A DNA stretch of 64,000 bases from Baylisascaris procyonis (Eukaryota > Nematoda > Chromadorea > Rhabditida > Ascarididae). Below are positions 37,801-48,725 of this stretch, in pieces. The notes beneath the pieces are model-generated. The model was not told the DNA's origin, made no database searches, and was given only the letters and a program-made list of their open reading frames with translations. A program made the position numbers and the translations under genes. The DNA is taken from the NCBI GenBank assembly GCA_037389465.1, contig JAZARR010000210.1, forward strand, positions 62,001 through 126,000, read 5' to 3'. The first letter of the stretch is position 1; every line of letters begins with the position of its first letter.

Positions 37801-40800
37801 GACAACGGTCTAATATCAGTGAGAGATATTAGACCATTTCATAGTGAACATCAAGTTTTCTCGCGGCATAGTAAAAAGCTGCATGTAATTATTACAATTT
37901 CAGGGTGCGCGCAAATAATGCATGTTATGTGCATTCAATTCCACATACCAGTGAGTAAAATTCGAGTTGATATTAAGAGACAGAACGTAGGTAACAGATT
38001 TATCACCCCATTTTCGAACAATCAACACACAATGTTGATAAAAACCTTTGGCAAGGAGTGCAAAATATGTCAACTGCTACACATTTATGTTCAACAATTT
38101 CTAACTACGAATGCTGTCTTCGAATGGACCACAACGTCAAATTTCAGGCCGAAATCATGTGTGCATATTGAAAAACCTGCCTACATAAGCAGTTTTATAA
38201 TTTTTAACGCATTTTTTAAGCATAATGGATTAACGCCCTAAATGTCAGAAATGCCGCTCCTTTGTTGATCGCACTTGTGATAACAGTCGATATCCTGATC
38301 CTGTGAATATGTTGTTGCAATTGTGAAGAAAAAGCGAGCGAGTTGTGTCAATAATTCTGGTTGCATTTCATTTCCTTCAAAACACGACTGACATTATACC
38401 CTCGCCCTCTGTGAATGCTGTATTCGACTGTCAGTGCCCTTCTGTCTCCTTTCCTGAAAGCCGTTCTCGTTAAAAGGCTGCCTTTCTGATATTTTCATGG
38501 TTACTAAGATCAGCGAATACATCGTGATAGTCAGAATGAGGGACAAATTAGTTGACGATCTTGTAAAACAAGGTCAAAATATAACGGCCCTGTGTTATTT
38601 GCCATTTTGCATGAAGCATCTTTGCTCAGCAGTAACATGCAAGACTTACAGCCATTTTAGTATGAACATGAAGAGACGCACAAATGCACGCGAGAGGTGT
38701 GCAGCAGAGTTTGAAGTAGCATGATTTCGAGGGCCATTGATATTTATGGTGTCCTATCCATCCTTTACTTCTTAAATATGAAAGAAAGGAGCTTTGTTAC
38801 ATGAAAAATAAGTCATTCTCGCAATTCATCGCTTGGTCGCATTCGCATTCCATTTTGTCCGCTAATATCCCAATACTCTTTATAGTTGCCGATTTCTTAC
38901 CTCTCATTTGCATGTATGTGCATAAAATATCTCTAACACAGACGACTTTCGGCTCAGGAAGGACATCTTGGAAAATGACATAAACCTTGAAGGTCGCAAT
39001 AAGACCATGAGAAACAATTTGACGAGGGAACCTGTCCTGGAGTGACTGGCTGGGGAAGTAAGTATGTCAAGGAAAACGCTCAATACACATCCAAATATTT
39101 TAAGGACGTCCGAGGAATGGCAAAGCCACACCTTCCACAAATCAAGTTTGAAAAACGTGAGTTTGCGAGTATCAAGAGCATAGACAAACTTCAAACAAAA
39201 TAGAGACACGAAAATAGCAGTTGGAATCGTTGACTAATTTCCACGAATATTTCAATGCCATATGCTGCAAATTTACGTTCATTTGTGTCCAGGAGACGTG
39301 GGGGTGGAAGGTGTGCTGGTAGCAGGTGAAAAGCTGTCACTGCACGTAACATCGTCGACGAATTGTTAAAGTTAGCAGTGGTTGCGCGTCAGACGATATT
39401 GCCTGCATCCGCCCAAAAAATGAAACTTAAGGGGGAAACTGTGAACTCGCGCGTTGCGGAGATGGAATTTGCACTGTGCTTAGTAGTGTTATATTCACTC
39501 TTAAATTTTACCATCGAAGCCTTTGACAGCTCCGCTCAATAATGAGTAAGTACTAAGCAAAAGCTTGGGCCTGATTCGGCATGGAGTATTGAGTTATCTT
39601 TGAAGGCTACACTTCACTAGCCATAAAACGATTTTCTGTTATTGCGGTTTTGTGCCCGTATCCTAGCGGCACAATTATCGGAGGTATAGTAGTTATTTTC
39701 CATGTGTTGAAGGCGCTCACGCAGCAAAGAAAGTGATTGCAATAGCGCACCTGCCATTCGAAAGGGCCATTCCAGTTTGTGGGTACTTGTTTTGAGCACA
39801 CCAGCAATGCTTCAGCGAAAAATGGATAATCGATTGGATCAAGACGGACTGCTCTGTCGATTCCATTTTTTATTGCCTAAGAAATCCATAATTTTATGCA
39901 TCCTTCAGTGCACTTGAGTAACTGAGCGATATTTTAATTGTGCGTAAATTAGAAGCGTTGAGGGGCACCCAAATAAACGAACAAATGAGGAGGTGGTCTG
40001 TTCCAGCTACTGTTTGTGCTCACCCATTAGCTAGACGATTCCTTTACCGAATGTTAAAAAAATTGGCAGAAGCATATGTGATTACTTATTGAAGCAAAAA
40101 TTGGCCTTTGCCTTCAAAGCGTGTACGCAAGTAAGAATTCTAAGTGTATGGCAGTGGCATCGGTGACAATTACAAACCTTAACGAATCTACAGTAGCATT
40201 TCATCTCAAAACGCTTGCTCAGTTAATGCACTCATAGAACCCGTGAAAAAGGAATCACCCGGAAGTTTTTTGGGACAACAGTATAAATCTCCTCATATCC
40301 GTCACAGAACATCAGTTGCTTTGCTAGCAGCATTTCTCTCTCGGAAAAAATTTTTTTCCAAGGGAGAAGGCCCCTTCCGAAGAAATCGATGCACATGTAG
40401 AACCACGACTCGAGATCGTCGAGCCGTGTCATATCCACCTCACGATGATAGCTCCTCGACTGATAACGTGTGACTGTTGATTTCCACTTCGTCAACTTCT
40501 TCGGTGTCCTCAACAAGCAGACATCAACACATTCAACCAAAGATGTTCTTTTCGAACAGGAGATGCTCATTCGCTTTCATCAGAACTTTTAATTTATATG
40601 TTTTATGAGTAGTGAATTATAAATGCATTCGCAAACGTGAACTCGAGAGTTCGTATTTATAAAATCCATTACGCCAACGTTTGTCTATCGCGACTGCACT
40701 TGCAATTTAGGAATAGATGAAGGCGAACTGATGAGATTTATATTAATAGCGAAGAAAATTATGATAATTCTGTGTACTCATATTCAAGTTGATTTCGAAA

Positions 40801-43800
40801 GAATAGTTCAGCTTCAACGATGACACAGATCGATTAAAAGTTACCATATTTGCATACGTTCCTTCTGAAAATGGACGAGAGCGCGGGTAATTCAAAAAAC
40901 CATTGCAGGCATATTGCGCATATTTCATTATTTGTTGCTAATCTATGAAAGCAGTTGATGACTTGGACCGGAAATACCAATATGCATATGATTATAACCT
41001 CTTAGGGAACATCGCTTTCGTTGAAGAGATATTTCCCCGTCGAGCTAGTCGTGCCGCCTACTCCTTAACCATGCTCTCTTTCCATTCTGAAGTCGAGATT
41101 TCAAAGCTATTTCTTCAACGTGCCATCTAAGCAGAACAATCAGAATTATCATGGATTCAAATAATAAGAATGCATGATGAACATCGATGGCATTCATGCA
41201 TGGATTCCTGAATATTTACAAGGATAACAAGTCCTACCGAGGTTTGCCACCTTTGTCTGATTTTGTCGGCGCAGAGTATTTGTAGGCGAGTGAGAAGTTG
41301 ACCATATAAACAACATTTGCGGCATTGCCTAGACCAATAATAAAGTTCGTCGGTCGAATATCGCGGTGGATGTACTCACAGCAGTGCACATCGTGCACCG
41401 CTTGTAGAGTCTGTGCGGAGAGTGCTAAAGCCGTTGATGGTCTAAAACTTTTATAGAACTGAAGAATTACTTCCACCAGCGACAAAGAATTAACGGCAAA
41501 AAGGGATTTCTCGACTTTGTCCTTCATCACTTTCGTATAGTATCTTCCGCCCTTCTTTCCATCAGTTACTGAATTTGGAGATCCCTGTGGGCTTGCGGTT
41601 GTACTTTTACACAGAAGGAACCGTGCAAAGTAAGGCACTCCTTCATGATTATAAACAATACATAATGCTCATCGTGATTTGATACGTGCGATCGCAGAAT
41701 ATCATTGAATCCAACGCATTGTGCGTGCCAATCAAAACTTTCATATACGATCGCAATTATATGCTAGCTTGCTGAAGTCATCTCTGTGCATCGCAAATCA
41801 CTTTGACTATCTCAAAGAATGACCCTATGGACGAAAAGAAATCCATTAGGCATAATAAGAAAACATCAACCAGGTAAAATCCCATATTCTCTGCGCGTGG
41901 GAATTCGTTCCATTCACGCCATAGCCTCGCTTACTAATCTTTGAAGCACACAAATGACCTCGTTGTATAGAATGTTGTGCGGATGCAAAATCATAATGTT
42001 TTTGCATAATGAACTGACTCAGTGATGTTACGAAGATGTCAATTCTCGTTGCATATGAAACGGCAGATTTTCAAACAGCCCTTCACCCATTCAAACTGAT
42101 ATGATTGAACGTGAAGGAGGATTTGCTATTTAGTGCATCAAGCTCAATAAGCACAGAGTTTAACGTTTTCTGCTTCGATCTTATGTTCTATGACTGGACG
42201 GATGCAACATTTGTTTCTATCTATACAGGTTCAGTAAACCGAGAATCGAAGATTCTGGCATCCGAAGGTTCCCCTCAGTTTAGGGTATCCAACAATGCTG
42301 AACAACTGAGCCTGTTCTGCCAGTCGATTTTGACTAAGAATTTTTGATAACCGATCGCATTCGGCCCGCTCTGTTGCACGTAGGCCATAAGCCGATTGAA
42401 TCGAGATGACTCGATTACGTTCATTTCATCAATTGTTGGGAGTTCATAGAACTGGTTGGGCTGTTAAACGGAATTGCAAAATAAAATGCCATAACAGCTA
42501 CTCTGAACAGCATTTTCGCCTACTCGATTACCAACCGTTATTGTTTCATCAGTTAACAGTATCAAATATTCAACTAGCAACTGTTTCATTGCGCGTGGAA
42601 CAAAACGACACAAACTCTGCAAATGTTTTATCTTAAGTCGTAATTTGCGAATATGGCCGTCGAGTTTTCTAGACTAGAATAGAAACATTGGACAACTTCA
42701 TTCAGGACCCGAAATCCAAATGAAAAGGTTGAACAGCGAATGCCACCTTTCAAGTTACTTTAGAATGTTTAGAAAACGTTTTGATCTTATTTATCATAGC
42801 ATTTGTTAGCATTTACGCATGTCTGCAATAATGTCACTGCGCCTATCATTCTTATCAGGGTGTCCCATAGCGAAATTTGCTTTTCAAGCAATCAAATATG
42901 CTCAAGCGTTTCATTTGTAATGATACCTGGAACTAGTGTCCCATTCTTCTCAAATTTATGAAATTATAAGTTCCTATATATTGCGCCCCTAGTTTTTTCT
43001 TTGTGAAAGCAGCTTGGAAATTCCGTATACTGCCGCCGAATTTTCTTTGTGTAGGCGCGAAAAAATTGAAATCTTTACAGACGTTTTGCTGAATGGCCAA
43101 ATTCAGTGATATGAGACCGGTTAGAAGGTGTACAGTAAATGTTTCTCTCATCGAGTCGAGCTAAACCTATGCTGAGCTATGCTGCGCTCCACCTATCATC
43201 GATTTGGTGCTGAGCATTGATGCATCAGTTGCCTAGTGCTTGCGGTGGAAAATCCCTCGCGGGCAAAATATATACACAATGCCGAGAAGCTGAAAGGCCA
43301 TGCAGAGACACATCAAGAAAAACAAACTTGAATTCCGCCTTCAGCCGATTTTTCCTGAGGTCGTCAAGATTGACATCAGCGAGTGTGGTTATCATGAAAT
43401 TATATTTCCCGGTACAACGACCACGATCGACCAACTGCAGAAAGTGCATCCGATTTTCGGGTTTCGCTGATGTTGCACTTTTCAGAAAGAATACTTCTCT
43501 CTGCAAGAGCTCTTCTCATATGCTACTGAACGATAAGAAAGCGTGGTATGACCAAACAAAATCAAGAAATTAGGCCTGACATGAATGACTAGTTTTGAAG
43601 AGCTACCTGGTCACATTGCATTGACAACGGATCAAATCATAGAACAAACACGTTCAAGTTGAAAAAGATAGCAAACCAATAGTTAAGTAGGTGAGAGGAG
43701 TACAATTCAGCGTTTGAAGAAACGAGTTATCGGAAAGTTGATAATGCACGAATGGATGCATATTATCTATATTACGAGCGGGTCTGAATCGTAGGGAGAT

Positions 43801-46800
43801 AAGGCTGTGTAAAAATTTGCGAATGTTCGGCTTTCTGCAATGAGTGAGGCAACCTCGATGGTGCAACAAAGGTGGTATATCAGTTTCCATCGAAAGAATA
43901 GAAAGTGATCTACGATGGGTTAAATTTTGTGCACACGTTACTCTCTTCGTTTGTAACAATCTGCAACCGAATATTTCTGTGACCGAGTCTTTTTTTAAAG
44001 GTTAAAGTGAACGAAATGAGAGACAAAAGCAAGAGCTTCACTGCGCTACTCGCAAGGGCTCGTAAATCGTGCTCTTTGTAGTTTCACATCTCGACTCATA
44101 ATCAGCAGAAGAACGCAAACGAATTCGAGAAATCTCAGCTTAATGTCTATAAATGTTTAATGAGCGGATTGGCATGCCTGACTGGTAGGCCCAATTCCCT
44201 AAGAACTGTTAAACCCCAGAGCCCATCGTAAGCCTGCAGGCGCATCGAGGGATGTGAGAATAAAGAGATCAATGAAATCTCGGTGCTCGTTCGGCTTGCC
44301 CTCGACCGTCGAATTTCTGTCCAGCTAGTGTGGGAAAGGGAGTCTGGTGCACTTCTTTGCAAATCCTGGGTGTGACGAAGGCCATATTGATGGAAAGAAA
44401 GGAGTGAAATTTGAGGGAGGTGAATGTTCCGCCTTATAAACCATTCGTCTTCAGTTTTCCCCACGCCTGTGAATATGCTTGCCATAAACTGTTGAGAGAG
44501 AATTATACTATGCATGCTGTCCTCATCCATCCTCTGTTATCCTAGGCAAACATTTCTGTTGAGGAAACATAATGAGCCGAAGAAAGAGTTCCGGCAGAAA
44601 TGAGTAATGGACTTAAAAACAGTTCAAAGACTCGAAAGAAGTAACTGACTTGAGAGGAGTGTGAATGTGCGCTTATGCAGATGAGTGCTAGTCACAACCA
44701 CTGAAGGCTCAACAATAAATCGTTCATAATAGGTTCATGTACGGAGTACGCGGATTAATGCTTCTATCAATGGGTGCTACAAGTGCCTTCAATGATGACT
44801 AGCAGTTAAAATCAAGCCAAATATAGAGTGGTAGGCGGTAGTCACAATAGGATTTTTAAACAATTACTAGCAATTGCAACAAACAAGACGAATCACCGAT
44901 GCTGCAAATTATTCTATATGAACTTTACAGTGATTCACAGTAATAAAATGATATAGTGGGTAATAACAAGAAAAAAAGTACAACAGTGATAACAATGGTA
45001 ATCTTGAAGAATAAAACACAACAGTTGCAAGAGCAATAATGAAAACAGTGAAAGTGACAGTGAGAATAATAATCTCAAAAGTTTGCTTTTTGCCGATGAT
45101 TTATACTGTAAGCCTCTCCGCCTTTTTGTGCGGTATGGAGAGCCCATTACGACAACAGCAGCTACTATAGAACTATATCTTGCCAAGCTGTGCGACCGTT
45201 GCTCATCTCAGCGATCGCGCAACCTTTCGTTGCACTACCTGCCTCAATGAAAAACAATGCCCTGTTTACATTATCGCATCATGTTTTATATCTAGATCAA
45301 AAGTACTGGTATATGCCTACATTGCAGACGAAAACAGAATGAATCCAGTAACAATGGCGCCACTCGATCCAGCAAACTAAAGAAAGTTACATTGAAAAGT
45401 GATTTCCGACATAAGTTTAGGCGATGAGATCGGCCGCTTCTGTCAGCAGATCTTCCACCAGCGATGAAAGACGAAATTAAAGAAACCGGTCTGAGACGCA
45501 CCTTCATCTGCGGACCATCGGTTGTGCACTCAATGGGTCCTATTCTCATATAAAATTCCTGTGAATCACTCCTCTGCACTTTGTATTCTCGATTGCTTAT
45601 AATTCCACTCACCGTATATCTGAAATGATAATTGTTTTAGAATGCCGAAAGTAGTGAAGCAGCAGAATGTGCATCCAAAATGACTGACAACGAGAGAAAG
45701 GAAGAGATACCTTCACTTCCACTTTCACTTTTTCAGTTTCCTTTTCACTTCATTTTCACTTTTCTTTTTCTCGAGCGAATGAGACGCCTTTGTGCAATGT
45801 GCTTTGAGGTTCCATAGCTGTGCAAAAATCAAAACTTTCCGGCTGAGAGAAAAAATGCGCCGAAAATCATGAGAATAGATATGTAGGATAGTGAAAAAAT
45901 TTCCTCAAAACTAAGAAAACAAATGGGCATCTCTTCTGCCATGTTGCATGTCCATTAAAAATCAGGCAAACTTGTAAACGCCTTGTTACATCGATGGAAG
46001 CCTGGCTTCTAGTATAGTTGCCCATCTGCCATCGGGTAAAGCTACTCTCCATGGACTTCATTAAAAAAGCTCCCATTCCAAACGGGACATGCCTCACAGT
46101 GGAGAAGAATATTCTGGATTACTTTTCAGTGGAAGAATGCAAATCATTCTTTCATCACTACCAAAACTCTGTCCGGAAAATTTGCATTCCCCCTTCAGAC
46201 TTCCCCACAGCTAGAATAAGCAAGGATTGCATCATATATGGAGGTTCCATCTTCGTACATCATAACAATAGAGCCCAACACGAATATACCCCTTCCTCCA
46301 TGGACCTTTAAAGGCTCATCGGTTCAACGTTGGCTGTGGCTAGAATGTAGAGACGGCTTCTTCGACGTGAGGGAACAACAAACGACGTGAAGTCTAAGGT
46401 GTTGGATCGATGTCCTATATGGAAAAGGCACGTAGCTTATCTACCGCATCTTGTAGCTGTTGCACCGCATCTCACCGTGTTTCTACTTCGACCTTCACTT
46501 AGAATACTTTTCTAAATAGCATTTATTCTCTAGATACTATTTCTTTCTTGATCTCGCATCCAGCTTCGTTTCAACCATTCGAATCATGATGAAGTTGCAA
46601 CTGAAGGGGAAGCATGTTTCCTCAAGCCTTTACAATACACTTTTCAAATTCATCGGCGAAGCGATTAATCAAGGGAACTTAAGCAGAGGTGGATCACAAG
46701 GGATTCCATATTATAATAGAAAAGCAACGATGTTTAGCACAAAAATTGAAAGTTGCCCAGAGTTATGAACGTTGCTGTTTTTGAGTCGACAGTTACACCC

Positions 46801-48725
46801 ATGGTGAGTGGCTCGGAAGGAGAATCTGCTTTGTCCTCTCTAGGGTCTCTGATTTGTGGTCCAAATACCTGAAAACACAGTTCAGAAGCGTAAATCTTCA
46901 ATGAACCCGAGCGAATACTAATGATAATTTATTTAGGTAGCACCTGTTTTTTTCACATAACAGATTTTTTGGTTGAATAACATTATATTTTCTTCAATTT
47001 GTCTCATGCTATTGGACGCATGCGTGCATCGAGCACATGAATGGTTAACTAAAACATTCATCCCACATAACTTTACACCGTTTCGATATTTTCGATATAA
47101 AATAATCTTAGATATTTTCATCCCTACTCTTAATAAGCACTAAAACATTCCCTTCAGACATTGAAGCATTCCTTCCCATTCAATCGAATTTTGAAAGGTA
47201 AACTAACATTGAATATTTCCTTATGCATTTGATATTCGCTTAGTTCATTTGTGGCAGACCCTTCTTTTGCTTTCTTATCCGGCATTGTTGATTATTGCTT
47301 GTAACTGAAAACACATGCACAAGAACGATGTGCTCGGAAAAGTCGACCCACCAGTTCGTTCAAAAGTTTTCAAACTTTTTACATCGTATGTTTTCAGATT
47401 CCCTCTCAGAAATTTGGCATAGTGCAGCATGCTTTTGCAGATATCACAAATAGCGCATTTCAGTGTGTTGTTTCATTCCACAATGCGGTCTCATCCCTAT
47501 CTTCATAAAAAATATGTAAACGACTGATGTAATAGCAGCCGACAGAAGACTCGTATTCAGATAATTTCAGAGCTGACGAAAATCACCCATTAATATCCTC
47601 AAAACGTCAATCTCGAATGAACGAACTGCTTACTCGTCTCATAGGAATGCACACACAACCGGAACCAAGCAACACGGCCACCTCCGAACAATTTAAAAAT
47701 GAAATTAGGATAAGTGCTGTCGGCAGAAGCTCCTTCCTAAACGTGCGACAATATTCTGTTGATACCAAGCCGGGTTAATTTTTGCATAGTCGCCTTGAAA
47801 CAAGTCAACGGTGCAGTGACAGAAACGCTGTTGTTATCGGAAAGAGTAACCGGTGGACTTTATCACAATGTTTCATGGATTAACGACAAGAATCGTACAA
47901 ACAGCATTCTTGAAAAGAGTGAAACTGATCCGTGAAGTGCTGAAAATTCTTCGAAAGAAAGTAGCGGGAACTAGGGAGAACTTATCTCTGCCGAGATTCG
48001 GAAGGATAGTAGCCAAAAAATCAGCCCGGGGCTTCCATTTTTTACAGCTTCCGAGTGACATATTCATGAGAAGGGATGTATGTGGATATGAAGTATGCAT
48101 GTATGGAGGCATATATAGATATGTGACATATGTAGTGACATATGTAGGTGAATTACAGGTAGACATATGTAGATACGAATTATGCATGGTTCATGTAAAT
48201 AGATATATTAAATGAGCTCTTGCAAGTGGTTTACAAATATGCCTATAAGATGATCACTTACAGTGCATAATAAACCATTATTGATCATTCGCATGAAAAC
48301 CGATGAAATCTACTGAGCTAACATAATGTCTCCATAAAAAAGCAGTCATACGAAAGTCAGCTTTGCCTGATTTTTTTTTACACTTGCCTTCACTCTGAGC
48401 TAAGCGTTTCGCTCCTAATCTTTGGTTTCGCTCATGTGGGCTGTTTTTTGCTTTGAAACTTCTCAGTCAATAGAAAATGCTCAATGCAAAAAGAACAAAT
48501 TTTTTAACTGCTTGCCTTGAATCAAATGCTCGAGCTCCTCACTGATCCTACTAATGAGACATTGACTAATTCACCAAAATATGAAAACAACATAGATACT
48601 TGCTTTTTCAACATCGCGAATGTCAGCCATTCCTCAGCGCTTGGTGTGATGGGTTTTTGATTTATGATGGAAAGTTTAGAAAAAATTTTAAGCATAAATA
48701 TCGGTTCTTCAGGAGCAAGACGTGC
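31750..48725 (-). CDS. Casein kinase 1/TTBK-family protein, probable pseudokinase, whole span
   Basis: Kinase exons: 48600-48725 (N-terminal extension), 46771-46868, 45502-45619, 43328-43500, 41251-41441, 40845-40864, 40259-40459, 39751-39876. Every junction is in phase, and the order matches a CK1 domain from the glycine loop to the final DPFDWE-like element (GPFEWQ). Family marks: GPQMKREVFFLK, YNFMITTL, DDLRKNRL, HRDIRPTNF, DDLESWFYMCIDFF, LLPWKK. Three catalytic residues are altered: the beta-3 lysine is Arg (FYMRI), the HRDxK lysine is Arg, and DFG reads NFS. The glycine loop is also degraded (SGIISNREYKV). The fold is probably kept but phosphotransfer is doubtful. A probable tail follows: 35688-35898, 34461-34637, 34114-34244, 33243-33335, 32730-32819, 32326-32421, 31750-31899. 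The first exon was not found, so the N-terminus is open. Kinase-domain identity is firm; joining the tail is inferred from strand and phase. Confidence 0.8.
32326..32421 (-). CDS. Possible tail exon
   Basis: The frame TTRFWDNLSEIQARKQEESQ looks coding and is open over 32 codons. The acceptor (AAAAG|) and donor (TCG|GTTTTT) are both weak, but they give phase 0 to the exon ending at the stop codon. Confidence 0.4.
32730..32819 (-). CDS. Probable tail exon
   Basis: The acceptor is CGTTTCAG| and the donor GAT|GTGAGT, with 30 codons and phase 0 at both ends. SNAKDILPTTKKPMNIKASQ followed by QMQPRASNED. No domain. Confidence 0.6.
33243..33335 (-). CDS. Probable tail exon
   Basis: There are 31 codons, GNEKTRVSDTAHRRDISS through KETQQPHQE, ending at GAG|GTAAAG. 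It is phase 0 at both ends. The acceptor is the unusual CTTTGAG|. Low-complexity polar sequence. Confidence 0.5.
34114..34244 (-). CDS. Probable tail exon, basic and coiled
   Basis: The acceptor is TTCCTTGCAG| and the donor AAAG|GTTGAA. It encodes RVKRKKILKDENNAMKKELK and then SVISTVLAVLPSK. It is likely a short coiled coil or a nuclear-type basic patch. Confidence 0.6.
34461..34637 (-). CDS. Probable tail exon, charged
   Basis: The acceptor is GACGACAG|. It has 58 codons rich in Lys, Glu and Asp (KTPDIKLLKGNEIKI ... SEKRRFKDNIEEIVDIHSK). Donor GAGG|GTCGCA gives the phase needed by 34244. The stronger-looking CAG|GTCTCA nearby does not. Confidence 0.55.
35688..35898 (-). CDS. Probable tail exon of the CK1-like gene
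   Basis: GCTTCCAG| opens a 70-codon Ser/Thr/Gln-rich stretch (EIKLATKDVSLGS...) ending RILHED. Its phase 0 start fits the kinase exon at 39751. A TAA lies directly after at 35685-35683, so it could be terminal. Alternatively a GC donor (ATG|GCTAAG) links it in phase to 34637. No family is recognised. Confidence 0.55.
35899..39750 (-). other. Gene-poor gap between kinase exons and tail exons
   Basis: About 3.85 kb, presumably intron. No further minus-strand exon was recognised. ORFs at 37311-37797 (plus, GC-richer) and 37819-38241 (plus) have no known domain. A plus-strand exon-like segment at 38942-39056 carries an internal TGA. Confidence 0.5.
39751..39876 (-). CDS. CK1-like gene, end of kinase domain
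   Basis: It runs from TTAG| to CAG|GTGCGC with 42 codons. AIKNGIDRAVRLDPIDYPFF matches the I..I..L.Y.D.PDY helix, and GPFEWQ matches the DPFDWE end motif of TTBK/CK1 proteins. Confidence 0.85.
40259..40459 (-). CDS. CK1-like gene, C-lobe exon
   Basis: The acceptor is GTTATCAG| and the donor CGG|GTGATT. HREVDMTRLDDLESWFYMCI followed by DFFGRGLLPWKK is diagnostic of the CK1 family. It continues through LLAKQLM to EEIYTVVPKNFR. Confidence 0.95.
40845..40864 (-). CDS. CK1-like gene, 20-nt microexon
   Basis: This 20-base exon lies between CCATTTTCAG| and ATG|GTAACT. With the G left over from the previous exon it reads EGTYANM, replacing the FRGTVRYAS activation-segment element of CK1. Without it the flanking exons are out of phase. 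Confidence 0.75.
41251..41441 (-). CDS. CK1-like gene, catalytic-loop exon
   Basis: The acceptor is AGTTTTAG| and the donor AAAG|GTGGCA. PSTALALSAQTLQAVHDVH is followed by YIHRDIRPTNFIIG. The catalytic Asp and Asn are kept but HRDxK has Arg. The metal-binding motif is VNFSLAYKY, with Asn for Asp and Ser for Gly. An alternative donor (CG|GTAGGA, 10 bases later) breaks the phase of the next exon. Confidence 0.92.
43328..43500 (-). CDS. CK1-like gene, helix C and hinge exon
   Basis: The acceptor is CTCTTGCAG| and the donor CAA|GTTTGT. REVFFLKSA carries the helix-C Glu. YNFMITTL is the hinge (NYxVMTLL in CK1), followed by NLDDLRKNR. Confidence 0.9.
45502..45619 (-). CDS. CK1-like gene, degenerate glycine loop and beta-3 exon
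   Basis: The acceptor is CATTTCAG| and the donor AAG|GTGCGT. YTVSGIISNREYKVQRSDSQ covers the nucleotide loop, where GxGxxG is missing. EFYMRI follows, with Arg in place of the ATP-anchoring Lys, then GPQMK. Confidence 0.85.
45712..45771. repeat. Degenerate TTTCACTT pyrimidine repeat
   Basis: CTTCACTT/TTTCACTT-like units are repeated on the plus strand for about 60 bp, in an intron of the CK1-like gene. Confidence 0.7.
46771..46868 (-). CDS. CK1-like gene, exon before the kinase domain
   Basis: The acceptor is GTTTTCAG| and the donor GCAAC|GTTCAT. It encodes VFGPQIRDPRED and then LTMGVTVDSKTA. The latter lines up with the LxxGxxVxxRW lead-in of TTBK-type kinases. Its 2-base end phase matches the next exon. 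Confidence 0.7.
48060..48200. repeat. Degenerate GACATATGTAG-like minisatellite
   Basis: Imperfect units of the type GACATATGTAG/GGATATGAAG/GATATGTGAC follow each other. The 120-codon ORF through them is probably repeat-driven. Confidence 0.55.
48600..48725 (-). CDS. CK1-like gene, N-terminal extension exon
   Basis: There are 42 codons between CTACAG| and CAA|GTATCT, including LAPEEPIFMLKIF and TPSAEEWLTFAMLKKQ. No domain is recognised. It is assigned because its end phase (0) fits the next exon 1.7 kb downstream and its composition is protein-like. Confidence 0.55.

Noticed and set aside
41442..41690. Upstream extension of the catalytic-loop ORF (HEGVPYFARFLLCKS...)
   Set aside because: It looked like a CK1 hinge region, but the exon at 43328-43500 supplies that part with better motifs and exact phase to the acceptor at 41441.
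44147..44530. Minus-strand ORF of 127 codons as a kinase exon
   Set aside because: It lies between two kinase exons that join in phase without it, and contains no CK1 motif.
47853..48215. Plus-strand ORF of 120 codons
   Set aside because: Its second half is a translated minisatellite. No domain in the first half.
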